Below, piece by piece: positions 1 through 9,433 of a stretch of DNA of 64,000 nt (positions within the stretch are counted from its first letter, which is position 1; every line of letters begins with the position of its first letter). This DNA is from Polystyrenella longa (GTDB taxonomy: Bacteria > Planctomycetota > Planctomycetia > Planctomycetales > Planctomycetaceae). A model generated the notes under the pieces. The model was not told where the DNA came from and did not search any database. It worked only from the letters and a program-made list of their open reading frames with translations. The position numbers and the translations under genes are program-made. The stretch lies in NCBI RefSeq assembly GCF_007750395.1, contig NZ_CP036281.1:2999001-3063000 (forward strand), written 5' to 3'.

Positions 1-2
1 TT

Positions 3-1229
3 GATGGTCAGTTGCCGCTGTTAATGGAGTTCCTACTGAATCAGCCAGGGGCGTCTTCGCATCCAGAGCCGTTTACAGCGGGAATCGACTTCAGCCTTGT
101 TGATCCTGATCATTCTCAGGACCTCGATTTAGTTGCCGAATTGATACCGCAGATACGACAACTCTGGTTTGATTTGGCATCAAAAGGTCAAAACGCCTAT
201 TTAAAACGTATCGAGCATCTGTTGAATCGGTCCCTTAGTGAAAAAGAACAGCGTGAACTCAGTTCACTGCTACCGCTAGATCTTTTTAGAATCAGTTACG
301 ATCGCTGGTTTGAGGTGGCACCAGAAGGTGAGTCGGCCTACATCGAATCGGCGGAAGGAATTCGATTAGTCGCAGCAGCGGAGCAAAGGGAACCTCGACT
401 CTATATCGCAGAGGAGATGATCATCCTTCCCGGAGATAAACTACTGCTCGACTCGCTTCCTCCAGGGGAATGGACAGGCGCTGCGACCACGAATGATGGT
501 GCGGCGGCACCCTCCGTTAAAAAAGAAGAAAATAAACCTCCGACAGTAACTGAGAGTGAACAAGAAAATCCCGTTCCATCCGCCACTTTAGAAGCCACGG
601 ATCCAAAGTCTGTGCCGCCTGTAAAAACCGAGGAACCAACACCGTCGCTCTTAATTCCCATCGACCATACAAATGGAGGTGAGACAACCTCGTTGGATTG
701 GAAAGAGATTCCACAGCGGGGATGGTACCGCGATGATTTAAAACTGACGATTGGGTATCGACCTGTTGGTCATGCTGACCCATTTATGACGAGTTGGCTG
801 GAGCTCGCTTTCATTACGAGCAGTGATGATTCTTCACGCGCGATGACATCGTTGCGAAATCAGATGAAAGAGTCGGCACCTTTTCGCAATTGTCTCAGCT
901 GTCATGATCTCGAAAGAGGTCGTTCAGGCGACGAACAATTTAATTGGCTCTCGAATTCAAAGCAATTCAGGCTCAAAACCTTCACTAAATTTTCGCACCG
1001 CCCTCACCTGACGATCCCTGAAATGCGGGATTGCCGACATTGTCATGCATTGGAAACAGAACAACCCGCCGCCATCGGTAGCGAATTCTCTAAACTCTCG
1101 ATTCAGAGTTGCACCGTGTGTCATAACCCGCAAGGAGCCAAAGAGGGTTGTCGCGAGTGCCACAACTACCACGTTGACCATCGCAGTTTAATCCTCTTTG
1201 ATGGGACAAAAAAAAGTCGTGCGGAATAA
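3..1229 (+). CDS. Multiheme c-type cytochrome-like protein, C-terminal part (5' end outside window)
   Basis: The frame is open to the window edge, so the N-terminus and any signal peptide lie upstream. The last ~110 residues carry four CxxCH heme-attachment motifs: CLSCH (nt 891-905), CRHCH (1032-1046), CTVCH (1110-1124) and CRECH (1149-1163). An FSHRPHL motif between the first two is the kind of histidine pair that supplies distal heme ligands in small multiheme cytochromes. Before the heme region is a Pro/Glu/Thr-rich linker (about nt 500-640). By family knowledge, c-type hemes are attached outside the cytoplasmic membrane, so this is probably a periplasmic or membrane-attached electron carrier. 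Its partner and substrate cannot be told from here. The stop codon lies inside a hairpin shared with the convergent esterase gene. Confidence 0.75.
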   Translation, partial: DGQLPLLMEFLLNQPGASSHPEPFTAGIDFSLVDPDHSQDLDLVAELIPQIRQLWFDLASKGQNAYLKRIEHLLNRSLSEKEQRELSSLLPLDLFRISYDRWFEVAPEGESAYIESAEGIRLVAAAEQREPRLYIAEEMIILPGDKLLLDSLPPGEWTGAATTNDGAAAPSVKKEENKPPTVTESEQENPVPSATLEATDPKSVPPVKTEEPTPSLLIPIDHTNGGETTSLDWKEIPQRGWYRDDLKLTIGYRPVGHADPFMTSWLELAFITSSDDSSRAMTSLRNQMKESAPFRNCLSCHDLERGRSGDEQFNWLSNSKQFRLKTFTKFSHRPHLTIPEMRDCRHCHALETEQPAAIGSEFSKLSIQSCTVCHNPQGAKEGCRECHNYHVDHRSLILFDGTKKSRAE

Positions 1230-1248
1230 GAACTATTCCACACGACTT
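1214..1248. terminator. Bidirectional hairpin terminator between convergent genes
   Basis: A 15-bp stem (1214-1228 with 1234-1248, one wobble pair) has a 5-nt loop. Read on the minus strand it is followed by a run of eight T (the A-run at 1208-1215), so it is a textbook intrinsic terminator for the esterase gene that ends 28 nt before it. On the plus strand it contains the stop codon of the multiheme gene and is followed only by a weak T-rich stretch. Confidence 0.8.
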
Positions 1249-1276
1249 GTATTTATACAATCTTACACAAGTATCC

Positions 1277-2413
1277 CTATTTGGTTTCATTCAGAATCGG
1301 TTTGAGGACTCGTTCGAATTCGTTCGCCTGGCGAAAGAACCCAAGATCGTTAGGGTGTGAGCTATCGACTGTGCCGTCTCCATCGGAACCGAGTAGATTG
1401 TCGCCTTCCAGGTAATACAAATTCTTCACTCCCTCGGCGATCAGTTTATCGTACTCAGCCTGGAGAGCGGCTTGACTCGATTCGTTGCGAGTACGTTTGG
1501 ATTCAACGAGGAAGGAGTTGGTATAGTTCCGGTCTTCCACCAGCAGGATCGGTGTATCAGGATGAGCTGCACGTAAGGTACGAACCAGAGGAGCGGTGCG
1601 AGCGGTTACATCCTTCGCTTGAATATTTGGCAGGCAGTCGATGATGTAGACTGCAGGATCAAGTTCCACGATGAGAGCAGTAACCTCGGGATCCATGCGA
1701 CCATTGCCGGAAAAACCAAGATTGATGACGGGGCGATCAAACCGACGACCAATGATTGCCGGATGGCACATGCCTGGACGTGAAGCAGAAGCTCCGTGAG
1801 TGATCGAGGTCCCCCAGAACAGGATTGGCTTCTCCGTGCGAGCATCAACTTTCACCAATTGGCTGCCGGTCGGAATGCCGATACTTAATGATTCGATACC
1901 ATTGTAAAGAGGGAGGTAGATCATGTATTCACGCATTTCCGGTGTGATACCGTTGATGAGTACCCTCTTGTTTTCGACGGCCGTTGGTTGTCCTGCGTTT
2001 AACCAGCGGTAGCCATCTTCCATGCGTACATATAAGTCGAGTCCGCTGACACCCAGTGCGGGCATATGAGCTAATGCAAGAATTTTACTTTTAAGTTTCC
2101 AGTCAGCCCAGATGACGGGAGCGTCTGTTTTAAAACGAACGGTAATCCCCGCTGACTGTCGACTCAGGCCCCAGACGGAGGGAGGAACAACACCTTCAGC
2201 TCGCGCAGGGAGACGATCGTAGAATTGAGCAGTGTCTTCGAAGGCTTTTCCTTCGAATGTAAGCTGTTCTGCGTTGTACCAGGCGACATTAGCTTTTTCG
2301 TCGACAATGGCGTTTTCTGAGGAGACAACTTCGTCTGCGTAAAGAGAAGTCACCGGCAGTGAGAGGAGCGTGAGCAGTGCTACCAGGCTGGTCAGTTGAC
2401 GGGGGTGAAACAT
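1277..2413 (-). CDS. Secreted SGNH/GDSL-type esterase with N-terminal GxDLY domain
   Basis: The 378-aa protein starts with a signal peptide (about residues 1-26, ending near SLYA-DE). Residues ~40-180 form the accessory beta-domain with the diagnostic GLDLY motif at 124-128. The SGNH hydrolase domain follows: GTSITHG (nucleophile S203), GFSGNGR (oxyanion Asn at 237) and VDSSHPND with catalytic H353. The pairing of a GxDLY domain with a GDSL_3-type hydrolase is well known in Bacteroidetes and Planctomycetes. Such proteins are usually predicted to remove acyl groups from carbohydrates. The substrate here is unknown. It is monocistronic, and divergent from the sensor kinase across ~250 bp that must hold both promoters. 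Confidence 0.85.
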   Translation of the reverse strand: MFHPRQLTSLVALLTLLSLPVTSLYADEVVSSENAIVDEKANVAWYNAEQLTFEGKAFEDTAQFYDRLPARAEGVVPPSVWGLSRQSAGITVRFKTDAPVIWADWKLKSKILALAHMPALGVSGLDLYVRMEDGYRWLNAGQPTAVENKRVLINGITPEMREYMIYLPLYNGIESLSIGIPTGSQLVKVDARTEKPILFWGTSITHGASASRPGMCHPAIIGRRFDRPVINLGFSGNGRMDPEVTALIVELDPAVYIIDCLPNIQAKDVTARTAPLVRTLRAAHPDTPILLVEDRNYTNSFLVESKRTRNESSQAALQAEYDKLIAEGVKNLYYLEGDNLLGSDGDGTVDSSHPNDLGFFRQANEFERVLKPILNETK

Positions 2414-2664
2414 GAATGGACTTTCTGGCTGGAATATTCTGTCTGGTTTAGTGGTGTAAATTTCCGAAAATAGTTCTATGAATCAGGGTAACAGATAAAA
2501 ACCCCCTGCGACAATCAACAAACAGAGCCTGAGTGACTGGCAAAACTGTATTCTGAAGCTGTTTACGGCTATACTCGACTCTATCCTCTTCAATTCTCTT
2601 TCCAGCAAAATGCTCATCTGAATACTTGGGCCCAGTTGTTTGCGGTATTAACCAAGGTAGTTTC

Positions 2665-4884
2665 GTGCACCAGACCTCCGACACATCGAGTCTTCGGCTT
2701 TCGATTTTTCAACGCTCTTCTTCACAGGCGTTGGGATTGGTAAAAAGTCGTATCTGGATTGGACCGCTGGTTGCGATTATTCTTTTGTTCCTGATGGCCT
2801 TTTTTACTCAGTACATGGTTGAGCAGGAATTAAAACGGGAACTGAAAGATCAACTGAATGTCATTCTGAATACGGTTAAGGAAGGCCAGTTACGCTGGTT
2901 CGACGATCAGAAACAAGAAATTCAAGCCGTTGCGGCAGATCTACGACTTCGGGAGCCGGTGCAGAACTTACTCGGTCAGTTAGCAGCGACCGACGATCCT
3001 TTCGTGCTGCGTGAGTCGGAAGAACAACAACGAATCAATTCGATTCTGATTCCGTACGATGACGTGTTCAAATTCATCTCTTACATTGTCATCGCACCGA
3101 ATGGACGGGTGGTGGCGAGTGACGATGCCTACCTTATCGGTCTGGTACCGCCCGCCACGAAAGAAGTGGACTTCGCAAGCGTCCTGCAGGGAAATGCGGT
3201 TATCACACACCCTTTCCGTAGTGGGCTTCCTCTGCCTGATATCGAAAGCGACGACATCGGTGTTCGGCGCCAACAGGAAGTCATGTTTGCAGGAGCACCA
3301 TTGAAGAATGAACAGAACGAAGTCATCGCCGTTCTTTGCATGCGACTTGATCCTCACGAGGTGTTCTGTCGATTTCTGGACCTGGCACAGACAGGAAAAT
3401 CGGGCGAGACTTATGCCTTCAACGATCAAGGGCTCATGCTTTCACATAGCCGGTTCGAAGTCCAGTTAGTCGAATTAGGTTTGCTTGCGGAACAGGAGAA
3501 TGTCTCCTCTATGCTATCGTTGGAATTACGCAATCCCCAAGTGAATGTAGCGAAGGGCGAGCGTCCCAAACTTAAACGAGCAGATCAACCGCTGACGGTA
3601 TCAGCGAAAGCGGCGATAGCAGGTGATACTGGGGTGAATGTTGAAGGATATCGTGACTATCGTGGTGTACGCGTCGTGGGAGCCTGGACGTGGCTGGAGG
3701 AATACAATTTCGGTTTAACGACAGAGCGAGATCAGTCTGAAGCCTACGGAAGTCTGATTCTGCTTCGCTGGATCTTCCGAGGTTTATTAGGACTGATCCT
3801 GTTAACAACTCTCGTTATCGTCGTTGCGTCTCATTTCGTCCGTCGACTTCAACTCTCGATGGAGAAAGTCGTCGCCGAGTTTCAGGAAATGGGCCAGTAT
3901 CAGGTGCTACAAAAAATCGGACAGGGAGGAATGGGGGCCGTTTATAAAGCCCACCATTCCATGATGCGTCGTCCGACGGCGATAAAGACACTTGATCCAC
4001 AGAAAGCAGGTATGGAAGCCATCGCCCGCTTTGAACAGGAAGTTCAGTTGACCTGCCGACTGAATCACCCCAATACCATCGGCATCTATGATTATGGTCG
4101 TACTCCCAACGGTATTTTCTATTATGCAATGGAGTACATTGAAGGGATTACTCTTGAAGATCTCGTCAAGAGGTACGGCGCCCTGCCCGAAGGGCGTGTC
4201 ATTTATCTGATGAGTCAAGTCTGTGGCTCACTCTCTGAAGCTCATAGCATCGGACTGATTCATCGTGACGTCAAACCTGCCAACATCATGATTGCGCATC
4301 GAGGTGGGCAACCAGATATGGTTAAGGTTTTCGATTTCGGTCTCGTTAAAAATCTGAAGTCCAAGAATCAGGAGAACCTGACTCAGGAACAATCCATTCT
4401 GGGAACGCCCCTTTACATGGCACCGGAAGAAATTGAGGGCAGTGACCATCTGGATCAACGAGTCGATGTCTACTCACTGGGAGCCGTGATTTACTATCTG
4501 CTCACGGGTCGTCCCCCTTTTACCGGGAAGACAATCACTGAAATCATTATGCACCAACTACATACTTTGCCAGACCCTCCGTCTGAAGTGAGCTTGAACA
4601 AGATCAGCAAAGAGATGGATGACGTGGTACTAGCATGTCTCGACAAGAATCCAGAGAAACGTCCTGAGACAGTCAAGGAATTAGTGCAGGTGTTACGTCG
4701 CTCCCCTGCCGTGGACGCTTGGGGTTACAATCAGGCGGAAAAATGGTGGTCGGAGAATGTTGTTTTTGAACAACTTGACGAAGAAGATTATCAGGCAGAA
4801 CCCTCGCCTGCACATGAAACAGCACCAACTGTCATAAATTATCAAAATCTGGCGACAGAACACGACCCCCTGAACAAGACATGA
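2665..4884 (+). CDS. Membrane sensor Ser/Thr protein kinase (extracytoplasmic sensor at N-terminus, kinase at C-terminus)
   Basis: I start the gene at GTG 2665, where AAGGTAG sits 5 nt upstream; the frame is also open to a TTG at 2626. TM1 is at about residues 30-50 and TM2 at about 368-392. The ~310 residues between them resemble a periplasmic double-Cache-like sensor. The kinase domain begins near residue 412: GQGGMGAVYK (P-loop), AIKTL (lysine), LIHRDVKPAN (catalytic loop), VFDFGLV (DFG) and MAPEE. This is a complete, active-looking Hanks-type kinase with RD signature. Many bacterial PknB-type kinases carry the sensor after the kinase. Here the order is that of histidine kinases. A paralogue with a different membrane domain lies at 53105-54799. 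The next gene, 83 nt downstream on the same strand, may be co-transcribed. Confidence 0.88.
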   Translation: MHQTSDTSSLRLSIFQRSSSQALGLVKSRIWIGPLVAIILLFLMAFFTQYMVEQELKRELKDQLNVILNTVKEGQLRWFDDQKQEIQAVAADLRLREPVQNLLGQLAATDDPFVLRESEEQQRINSILIPYDDVFKFISYIVIAPNGRVVASDDAYLIGLVPPATKEVDFASVLQGNAVITHPFRSGLPLPDIESDDIGVRRQQEVMFAGAPLKNEQNEVIAVLCMRLDPHEVFCRFLDLAQTGKSGETYAFNDQGLMLSHSRFEVQLVELGLLAEQENVSSMLSLELRNPQVNVAKGERPKLKRADQPLTVSAKAAIAGDTGVNVEGYRDYRGVRVVGAWTWLEEYNFGLTTERDQSEAYGSLILLRWIFRGLLGLILLTTLVIVVASHFVRRLQLSMEKVVAEFQEMGQYQVLQKIGQGGMGAVYKAHHSMMRRPTAIKTLDPQKAGMEAIARFEQEVQLTCRLNHPNTIGIYDYGRTPNGIFYYAMEYIEGITLEDLVKRYGALPEGRVIYLMSQVCGSLSEAHSIGLIHRDVKPANIMIAHRGGQPDMVKVFDFGLVKNLKSKNQENLTQEQSILGTPLYMAPEEIEGSDHLDQRVDVYSLGAVIYYLLTGRPPFTGKTITEIIMHQLHTLPDPPSEVSLNKISKEMDDVVLACLDKNPEKRPETVKELVQVLRRSPAVDAWGYNQAEKWWSENVVFEQLDEEDYQAEPSPAHETAPTVINYQNLATEHDPLNKT

Positions 4885-4967
4885 TCTATAATTGAGGGTG
4901 AGACAACCATCCGGTTCGTTTCTGTGAATGGACTAATTACGTCACAGTCGGAACAGGAGACAATAGT

Positions 4968-5432
4968 ATGAAAATTGTATATCACGTAGTAGATCGAGAC
5001 CGACAGTTAGTACGAGTGCCGTCCGAAGTCATGGAACGGTACTGGAATCACAGCGGGGGCACCCCGGAAGTGTCGCAACTGGTAGATGACCAGTTGCAAC
5101 TGGTGACTTCCCTCCTCGATGACAGACTCAATCCAATCATCAACTATATGCTCGATTTAGAGTTGAATGAAGGCTGGATCAGCCCGGAGTCTAAACTGCA
5201 GGCTTACCAGTCTCTTAGTCTTCAGCGCAATGAAGCCAAGTTTGAAGAGCTTCAAGCGATCCTGGAAAGGTGGCCCGCAGACTGGCCAACTCAACTGGCA
5301 GTTGCCTTGGACGTGCCCGTGATGGGACTCAACAAAATCGGTCTGGGAGGCCCGCTTCCCATGTGCGATTTATGGGGCATCACGCAGGAAAAACTGTTGG
5401 AGTTCTTCGAAAAAGTCTGCGACAAGGATTAA
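4968..5432 (+). CDS. Unknown 154-aa protein downstream of sensor kinase
   Basis: I do not recognise the family. The start ATG has GGAG about 10 nt upstream. The protein has no signal peptide or membrane segment. It is predicted to be mainly helical in the middle (about residues 30-105), followed by a GLNKIGLGGPLP loop and a short C-terminal helix. It contains no evident catalytic motif. It lies 83 nt after the sensor kinase on the same strand and is closed by a strong hairpin, so the two genes probably share a transcript. A role as kinase partner or substrate is only a guess from position. Confidence 0.7.
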   Translation: MKIVYHVVDRDRQLVRVPSEVMERYWNHSGGTPEVSQLVDDQLQLVTSLLDDRLNPIINYMLDLELNEGWISPESKLQAYQSLSLQRNEAKFEELQAILERWPADWPTQLAVALDVPVMGLNKIGLGGPLPMCDLWGITQEKLLEFFEKVCDKD

Positions 5433-5443
5433 GACGAACAGTG

Positions 5444-5479
5444 TCCGCACGATATTTAATAGGTTGAATATCGTGCGGA
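5444..5479. terminator. Perfect 13-bp hairpin between convergent genes
   Basis: TCCGCACGATATT (5444-5456) pairs perfectly with 5467-5479 around a 10-nt loop. It lies 12 nt after the stop of the 154-aa gene and about 45 nt after the end of the convergent rhodanese gene. There is no T-run on either strand, so termination efficiency is uncertain. Confidence 0.55.
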
Positions 5480-5523
5480 TCTAATGTTCGTCGATATCCC
5501 GGAGCTTGCAACGCATTTGCTGC

Positions 5524-5898
5524 TTAAGATTCAATGGGGTAGTTGGCTTCTTTCCAACCCCCGAAACCGCCATCCATCGAGATGACATTGGTGTAGCCCA
5601 TCTTCTGTATATTCTGAGCCGCTAAAGCGGATCGAAAGCCTCCTCCACAATAGAGTACGATAGGGCTGTCGGTTTCCGGGATTTTCTTTTCGATGTCCCG
5701 TTCAATCACGCCTTTTCCGATATGCTCTGCTGTAGGAATATGCGCGGCAGCGAATTCGCTTTCTTCCCGGACGTCAACCAGGTGAAATCTCTCCCCCGCG
5801 TCCATACGCTGCTTCACATCTTCAACCGTGCATTCTGTGACTTCTTTACGGGCGGTCTCGACAATTGCGAGGAACTGAGGAGCATGTTGTTTCGCCAT
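5524..5898 (-). CDS. Rhodanese-domain sulfurtransferase
   Basis: This is a single rhodanese domain of 124 aa. Typical features are HLVDVREESEF (the CH2-A-like motif), the active-site loop LYCGGGFRS with the persulfide-forming Cys, and the C-terminal GGFGGWKE motif. Two ATG codons lie nine bases apart. The first (5907) abuts AAGG and cannot use it, while the second (5898) has AAGGATG at good spacing, so I start at 5898. No leader peptide is present, so it acts in the cytoplasm. The sulfur acceptor is unknown. It stands alone between convergent and same-strand neighbours. Confidence 0.85.
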   Translation of the reverse strand: MAKQHAPQFLAIVETARKEVTECTVEDVKQRMDAGERFHLVDVREESEFAAAHIPTAEHIGKGVIERDIEKKIPETDSPIVLYCGGGFRSALAAQNIQKMGYTNVISMDGGFGGWKEANYPIES

Positions 5899-6001
5899 GA
5901 GGATCATCCTTAATTTAAAAAACGGAAGTTAATACAAACTCCGATAGATTACTGATGTGAATTCAAAAGACCGTGCAAACTGTCTCCACATGATAAATCG
6001 C

Positions 6002-8593
6002 TTACTTCACTTGTTCAATTCGCAGCCAATTCAGGCAAGTGTTCGTCGTGCTCTTCGGGGCACCCAGTTCTACCGTAAGAAGACCGTCGGTGACTTCCAC
6101 AGGGAGACTCACTTCTTTGAATCGACCGCGGCGCGTCGAAATCTGTTCGAGAGCAGATTTCCCTTCAACAGTGACATTCTGACCTTCTTGTTCGTGACTG
6201 GAGTCTCCCACCGAGAAAGTAATTTGATATTTACCTGTCGGCAAAGCATACTCCCAGGTTGCATGACTTCGTGTGAATATGAATGTTTCTTTCAATGATT
6301 CCAAACTCAGGCCGCGGATACGGTGTTGATCACGAAGTGATTGATCCCAACCATAACCACGTGCGTCGGAATAAGTTTCTCCCTGGTCGAGAGTAAAGTT
6401 GGCGACAGGTGCTGTGTTCGGGCCACCGAAATTGAATTGATGCACCAGGGTCTCTAACGATGCTAGATTATCGGGAAGCCCGTCTTCGGAGGGATCGGGT
6501 CTCCACTCCGGCCAACTGCTAATGCCCGTTGTGAAAGGGAGTGGATCCTGTGCATCGGCAATCTCGTCACCATCCTGATCTCCCGGTTGCTGGTGGGGAA
6601 ATCCAAAATCAAGGAGCCGAACGACGTCCCACCAATAGGTCGCCAGTTCCCCCCGAGTGAATTTTCCTTCGGGAAGAGATAATTCGGTCGCATCAAAATG
6701 ATCCTGACTGATCTTTAATAATTCCTGCTTCCAACTCTCCTCCGCAGGTTGATCCGCCTGAAAGGCGACTTCCACGGGATCGAGTGGTAGTAACTTTCGA
6801 ATGGAGAGTTGATTGACGGCGACGAAGGCAGGATGCTCTGGTTCGAGGTCGCGCCAGGGCCAGAGCATGGCGGGTTCGTAGCCTTCATTATTTGTACAGA
6901 GACTGACCCAAATTTGCTCCATCATGTCGGACTGGTAAGGAATAGCGTGCAGTTCTCTGTTGTTCTGAATAGCAACTGCGGCGAGTGCCCCTACACCCTG
7001 CCCGATTGCCATGCATTGGTCGTGCAATCGAACGGCCGAACTGACAATGCTGGTGTAACCCAGGTTTTTCTGGGCTCCCAGTAACCCTCGCATATTTTCA
7101 GGAATGAGACTGCGGGCCGGGAACAAGCTGAGACCGCTATACGGCGGTCCCCACGTCCGTCCTTTGCGAAAAGCATTCTGCCATGGACCTGCTGGATTCC
7201 CCTTATCCAGAAAGACTCGCTTCGTCGGATGGAAGTCGTACTCAAATTGAAAACAGGCAACACCATCGTGAAACATGCAGTCGGCAAAGTTCAATGAGTC
7301 ATTTCCATACCCTGTCGTTTCCTGCTGTTTCAGCATATGCATCGTATGCAGCCGAATAGACTCGCGAATATAAGGTTTAGGAGGCAACTGGTCTTTGGTC
7401 CCAAAATCGTCCGACAGTTTGAACCTGCGGAAGCTATGAGTCTTGTCTGGCATCTCATCATGCACGGCGGTTTGCAGATAGTAGAGATAGCCAAGCGAAT
7501 GCTGTTTGGCATCTTCAAATACAATCTGCCGTTGCTCGCGATTCATCTCCACAATATTCTTCTGAGATGCTCCCTGTTCCGTCGCTTCAAGAGCGTCTAC
7601 CACTGCTTTGGGAAGAATGTCAAGTGGGTAGTCGCAGGGGGCAAAGCAAAGTAGAATGACATCCGGATGTTCAATATCTGGGAATCCATAATGGTCTACA
7701 ATACGTCGGGCACCGTAAATGTAGGCCGGATCTCTGGGGTAGTTGTTCTTTGTGTAATTGCGAATATCGTACGACGCTGGTTTCGGAATCGGTTGATACT
7801 CGTCGGTCTCTTCGATCAGCATGTTGTACGTGATCGGGTTCATGTCCGTCAGCGGATAATCTTCGCGGTTTTCGGGTGCGAGTGGTTCACCGTATTTCTG
7901 TTTGAGATCGGGACCATACTCATAACCCGCTCCCGAGAGACGGATCACGTCGCCCCAGTCCGTCGCATCAACAACGACATCGGCATCAATCCTCAGTGTT
8001 GGGGTTTTCGATTCCGAAGAGGCAAAATCAACGCCCGTCAGACGGAGAGTGTTCTCATTGTCTTCAACATGCACTTTCACTGGGTACTGATGTGAGATAA
8101 TACGAATCTGGCCACTTTTTACACCAGGTTCCAATAACTCTCGAAAAGCGCGTTCTGCATCGGACGGGAGAGCGGTCGTAATAACATGCGTGTTCCCAGG
8201 CCGAGGGTGTCCGAATTTCTCTGTGTTAATCGCTTCAATGCGATCCATTAATTCTTTGAAAATTCCGGCTCGCGGAAACGGAACGCCATTCCCATATCCA
8301 CTGGGGGGACGATTTTCATCAATCGCAACGAGACTTTCCGCGGTGAACTGTCCCCCCAACCATTCAATATCATTGACGATTGTGATCGACTTTACTCCCA
8401 TGCGAGCAGCTTGAACCGCGGCGGCACAACCCGATTCTGTTCCTCCCACGATGAGCAGATCCGTTTTCTGCACAGGCAACTCTTCTGCCGCTTGGATCGT
8501 ATGTGCAACTAACAAAGGAATGATCACTGACAGGGTCAGTAACCGGCGTGGTCCATTGGAAAGAAAGAATCGGGTCGCCATGTCAGGAAGCAC
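6002..8593 (-). CDS. Exported FAD-dependent oxidoreductase with C-terminal carbohydrate-binding-like domain
   Basis: The 863-aa protein has a hydrophobic export signal (about residues 18-36, ending HTIQAAEE). The start is GTG; an in-frame ATG four codons later is possible. LIVGGTESGCAAAVQAARMG (~48-67) is the dinucleotide-binding fold of the FAD_oxidored family, followed by GGQFTAES. The core runs to about 640. After it comes DQDGDEIADAQDPLPF, a calcium-loop motif of the thrombospondin-3 type. The last ~140 residues (TYSDARGYGWDQS, then a beta-rich stretch) resemble the beta-sandwich found beside rhamnogalacturonan esterases. By family knowledge such planctomycete proteins are thought to act on polysaccharide-derived substrates, but the reaction is not established. 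It lies 45 bp after an alpha/beta hydrolase gene, a likely operon. Confidence 0.82.
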   Translation of the reverse strand: MLPDMATRFFLSNGPRRLLTLSVIIPLLVAHTIQAAEELPVQKTDLLIVGGTESGCAAAVQAARMGVKSITIVNDIEWLGGQFTAESLVAIDENRPPSGYGNGVPFPRAGIFKELMDRIEAINTEKFGHPRPGNTHVITTALPSDAERAFRELLEPGVKSGQIRIISHQYPVKVHVEDNENTLRLTGVDFASSESKTPTLRIDADVVVDATDWGDVIRLSGAGYEYGPDLKQKYGEPLAPENREDYPLTDMNPITYNMLIEETDEYQPIPKPASYDIRNYTKNNYPRDPAYIYGARRIVDHYGFPDIEHPDVILLCFAPCDYPLDILPKAVVDALEATEQGASQKNIVEMNREQRQIVFEDAKQHSLGYLYYLQTAVHDEMPDKTHSFRRFKLSDDFGTKDQLPPKPYIRESIRLHTMHMLKQQETTGYGNDSLNFADCMFHDGVACFQFEYDFHPTKRVFLDKGNPAGPWQNAFRKGRTWGPPYSGLSLFPARSLIPENMRGLLGAQKNLGYTSIVSSAVRLHDQCMAIGQGVGALAAVAIQNNRELHAIPYQSDMMEQIWVSLCTNNEGYEPAMLWPWRDLEPEHPAFVAVNQLSIRKLLPLDPVEVAFQADQPAEESWKQELLKISQDHFDATELSLPEGKFTRGELATYWWDVVRLLDFGFPHQQPGDQDGDEIADAQDPLPFTTGISSWPEWRPDPSEDGLPDNLASLETLVHQFNFGGPNTAPVANFTLDQGETYSDARGYGWDQSLRDQHRIRGLSLESLKETFIFTRSHATWEYALPTGKYQITFSVGDSSHEQEGQNVTVEGKSALEQISTRRGRFKEVSLPVEVTDGLLTVELGAPKSTTNTCLNWLRIEQVK

Positions 8594-8638
8594 TTTCCAT
8601 CGTCGGATTCAGGGTTAGATGATATATGAGTGGCGTCG

Positions 8639-9433
8639 TTAAAGCTGATCAATGAACTTTCGAATTGCGTCGTTTACTTCGACCGGTTTTTCGAGAGGGG
8701 CCAGATGACCTGCTTTCGGGATTTCAACAAACTGCGCGTGCGGCATTTTATTGGAGATTTCCTGCATTTCGAGAACAGGAGAAATGATGTCCTCTTCTCC
8801 GCCAATCAGCAAAGTCGGCACGTTGATGTCGGATAAGAAAGTCGTCGCATCGGCTCGGTCCGCCATACCGAGTTGGCCGGCTGCCATTCCTTCCGGGTTG
8901 GCGTCCAACATCATTTGCCGAAATTCTTCGACTAGTTTTTTGTTTTCAGCCCGCGTTGTCATGCCAAACATCTTGGGCATCATGGCAAAGACAACATTGT
9001 CCGTTCCATTCTCGCGAAGTTCTGTGGCTGAATGCTGGCGCGTCTGGCGAGTATCATCCGAGTCTGGTAACGCTTTAGAATCACAAACGATCAATCCTGA
9101 CAACCGTTCCGGATATCGGCGGGCAAATTCCCAGGCGATATACCCCCCCATCGACAGGCCACAATACACAACAGGTTCGTAAACTTTCAGTTCAGTCAGA
9201 ATCTTGTTGAGATCGTCGGCGAATTGAGCCATCGATACCGTCCCCTCGGTAACACCACTTTTGCCAAAGCCGCGCAAGTCGGGAATGATGACCCGGTAAT
9301 TGGAGGAAAACGAAGTCCGTTGTTCGCGCCACATTCGGTGATCCAGAGGGAACCCATGGACGAAGAGAATAGGTTTTCCTTCTCCTTCGTCAATCACATT
9401 GATGGTGCAGTCATCCAGCTGTATTTTTTTCAT
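8639..9433 (-). CDS. Alpha/beta-fold hydrolase
   Basis: This is a compact 264-aa alpha/beta hydrolase. FVHGFPLDHRMW supplies the oxyanion hole, GLSMGG the nucleophile serine (about residue 94), GGEEDIIS the acid and AGHLAPLE the catalytic histidine. The spacing matches the 3-oxoadipate enol-lactonase/carboxylesterase subgroup, but nothing fixes the substrate. AAGGAG sits 7 nt before ATG, one of the better ribosome sites in the window. It has no export signal, whereas the protein encoded 45 bp downstream is exported. The gene is divergent from pepT. Confidence 0.85.
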   Translation of the reverse strand: MKKIQLDDCTINVIDEGEGKPILFVHGFPLDHRMWREQRTSFSSNYRVIIPDLRGFGKSGVTEGTVSMAQFADDLNKILTELKVYEPVVYCGLSMGGYIAWEFARRYPERLSGLIVCDSKALPDSDDTRQTRQHSATELRENGTDNVVFAMMPKMFGMTTRAENKKLVEEFRQMMLDANPEGMAAGQLGMADRADATTFLSDINVPTLLIGGEEDIISPVLEMQEISNKMPHAQFVEIPKAGHLAPLEKPVEVNDAIRKFIDQL

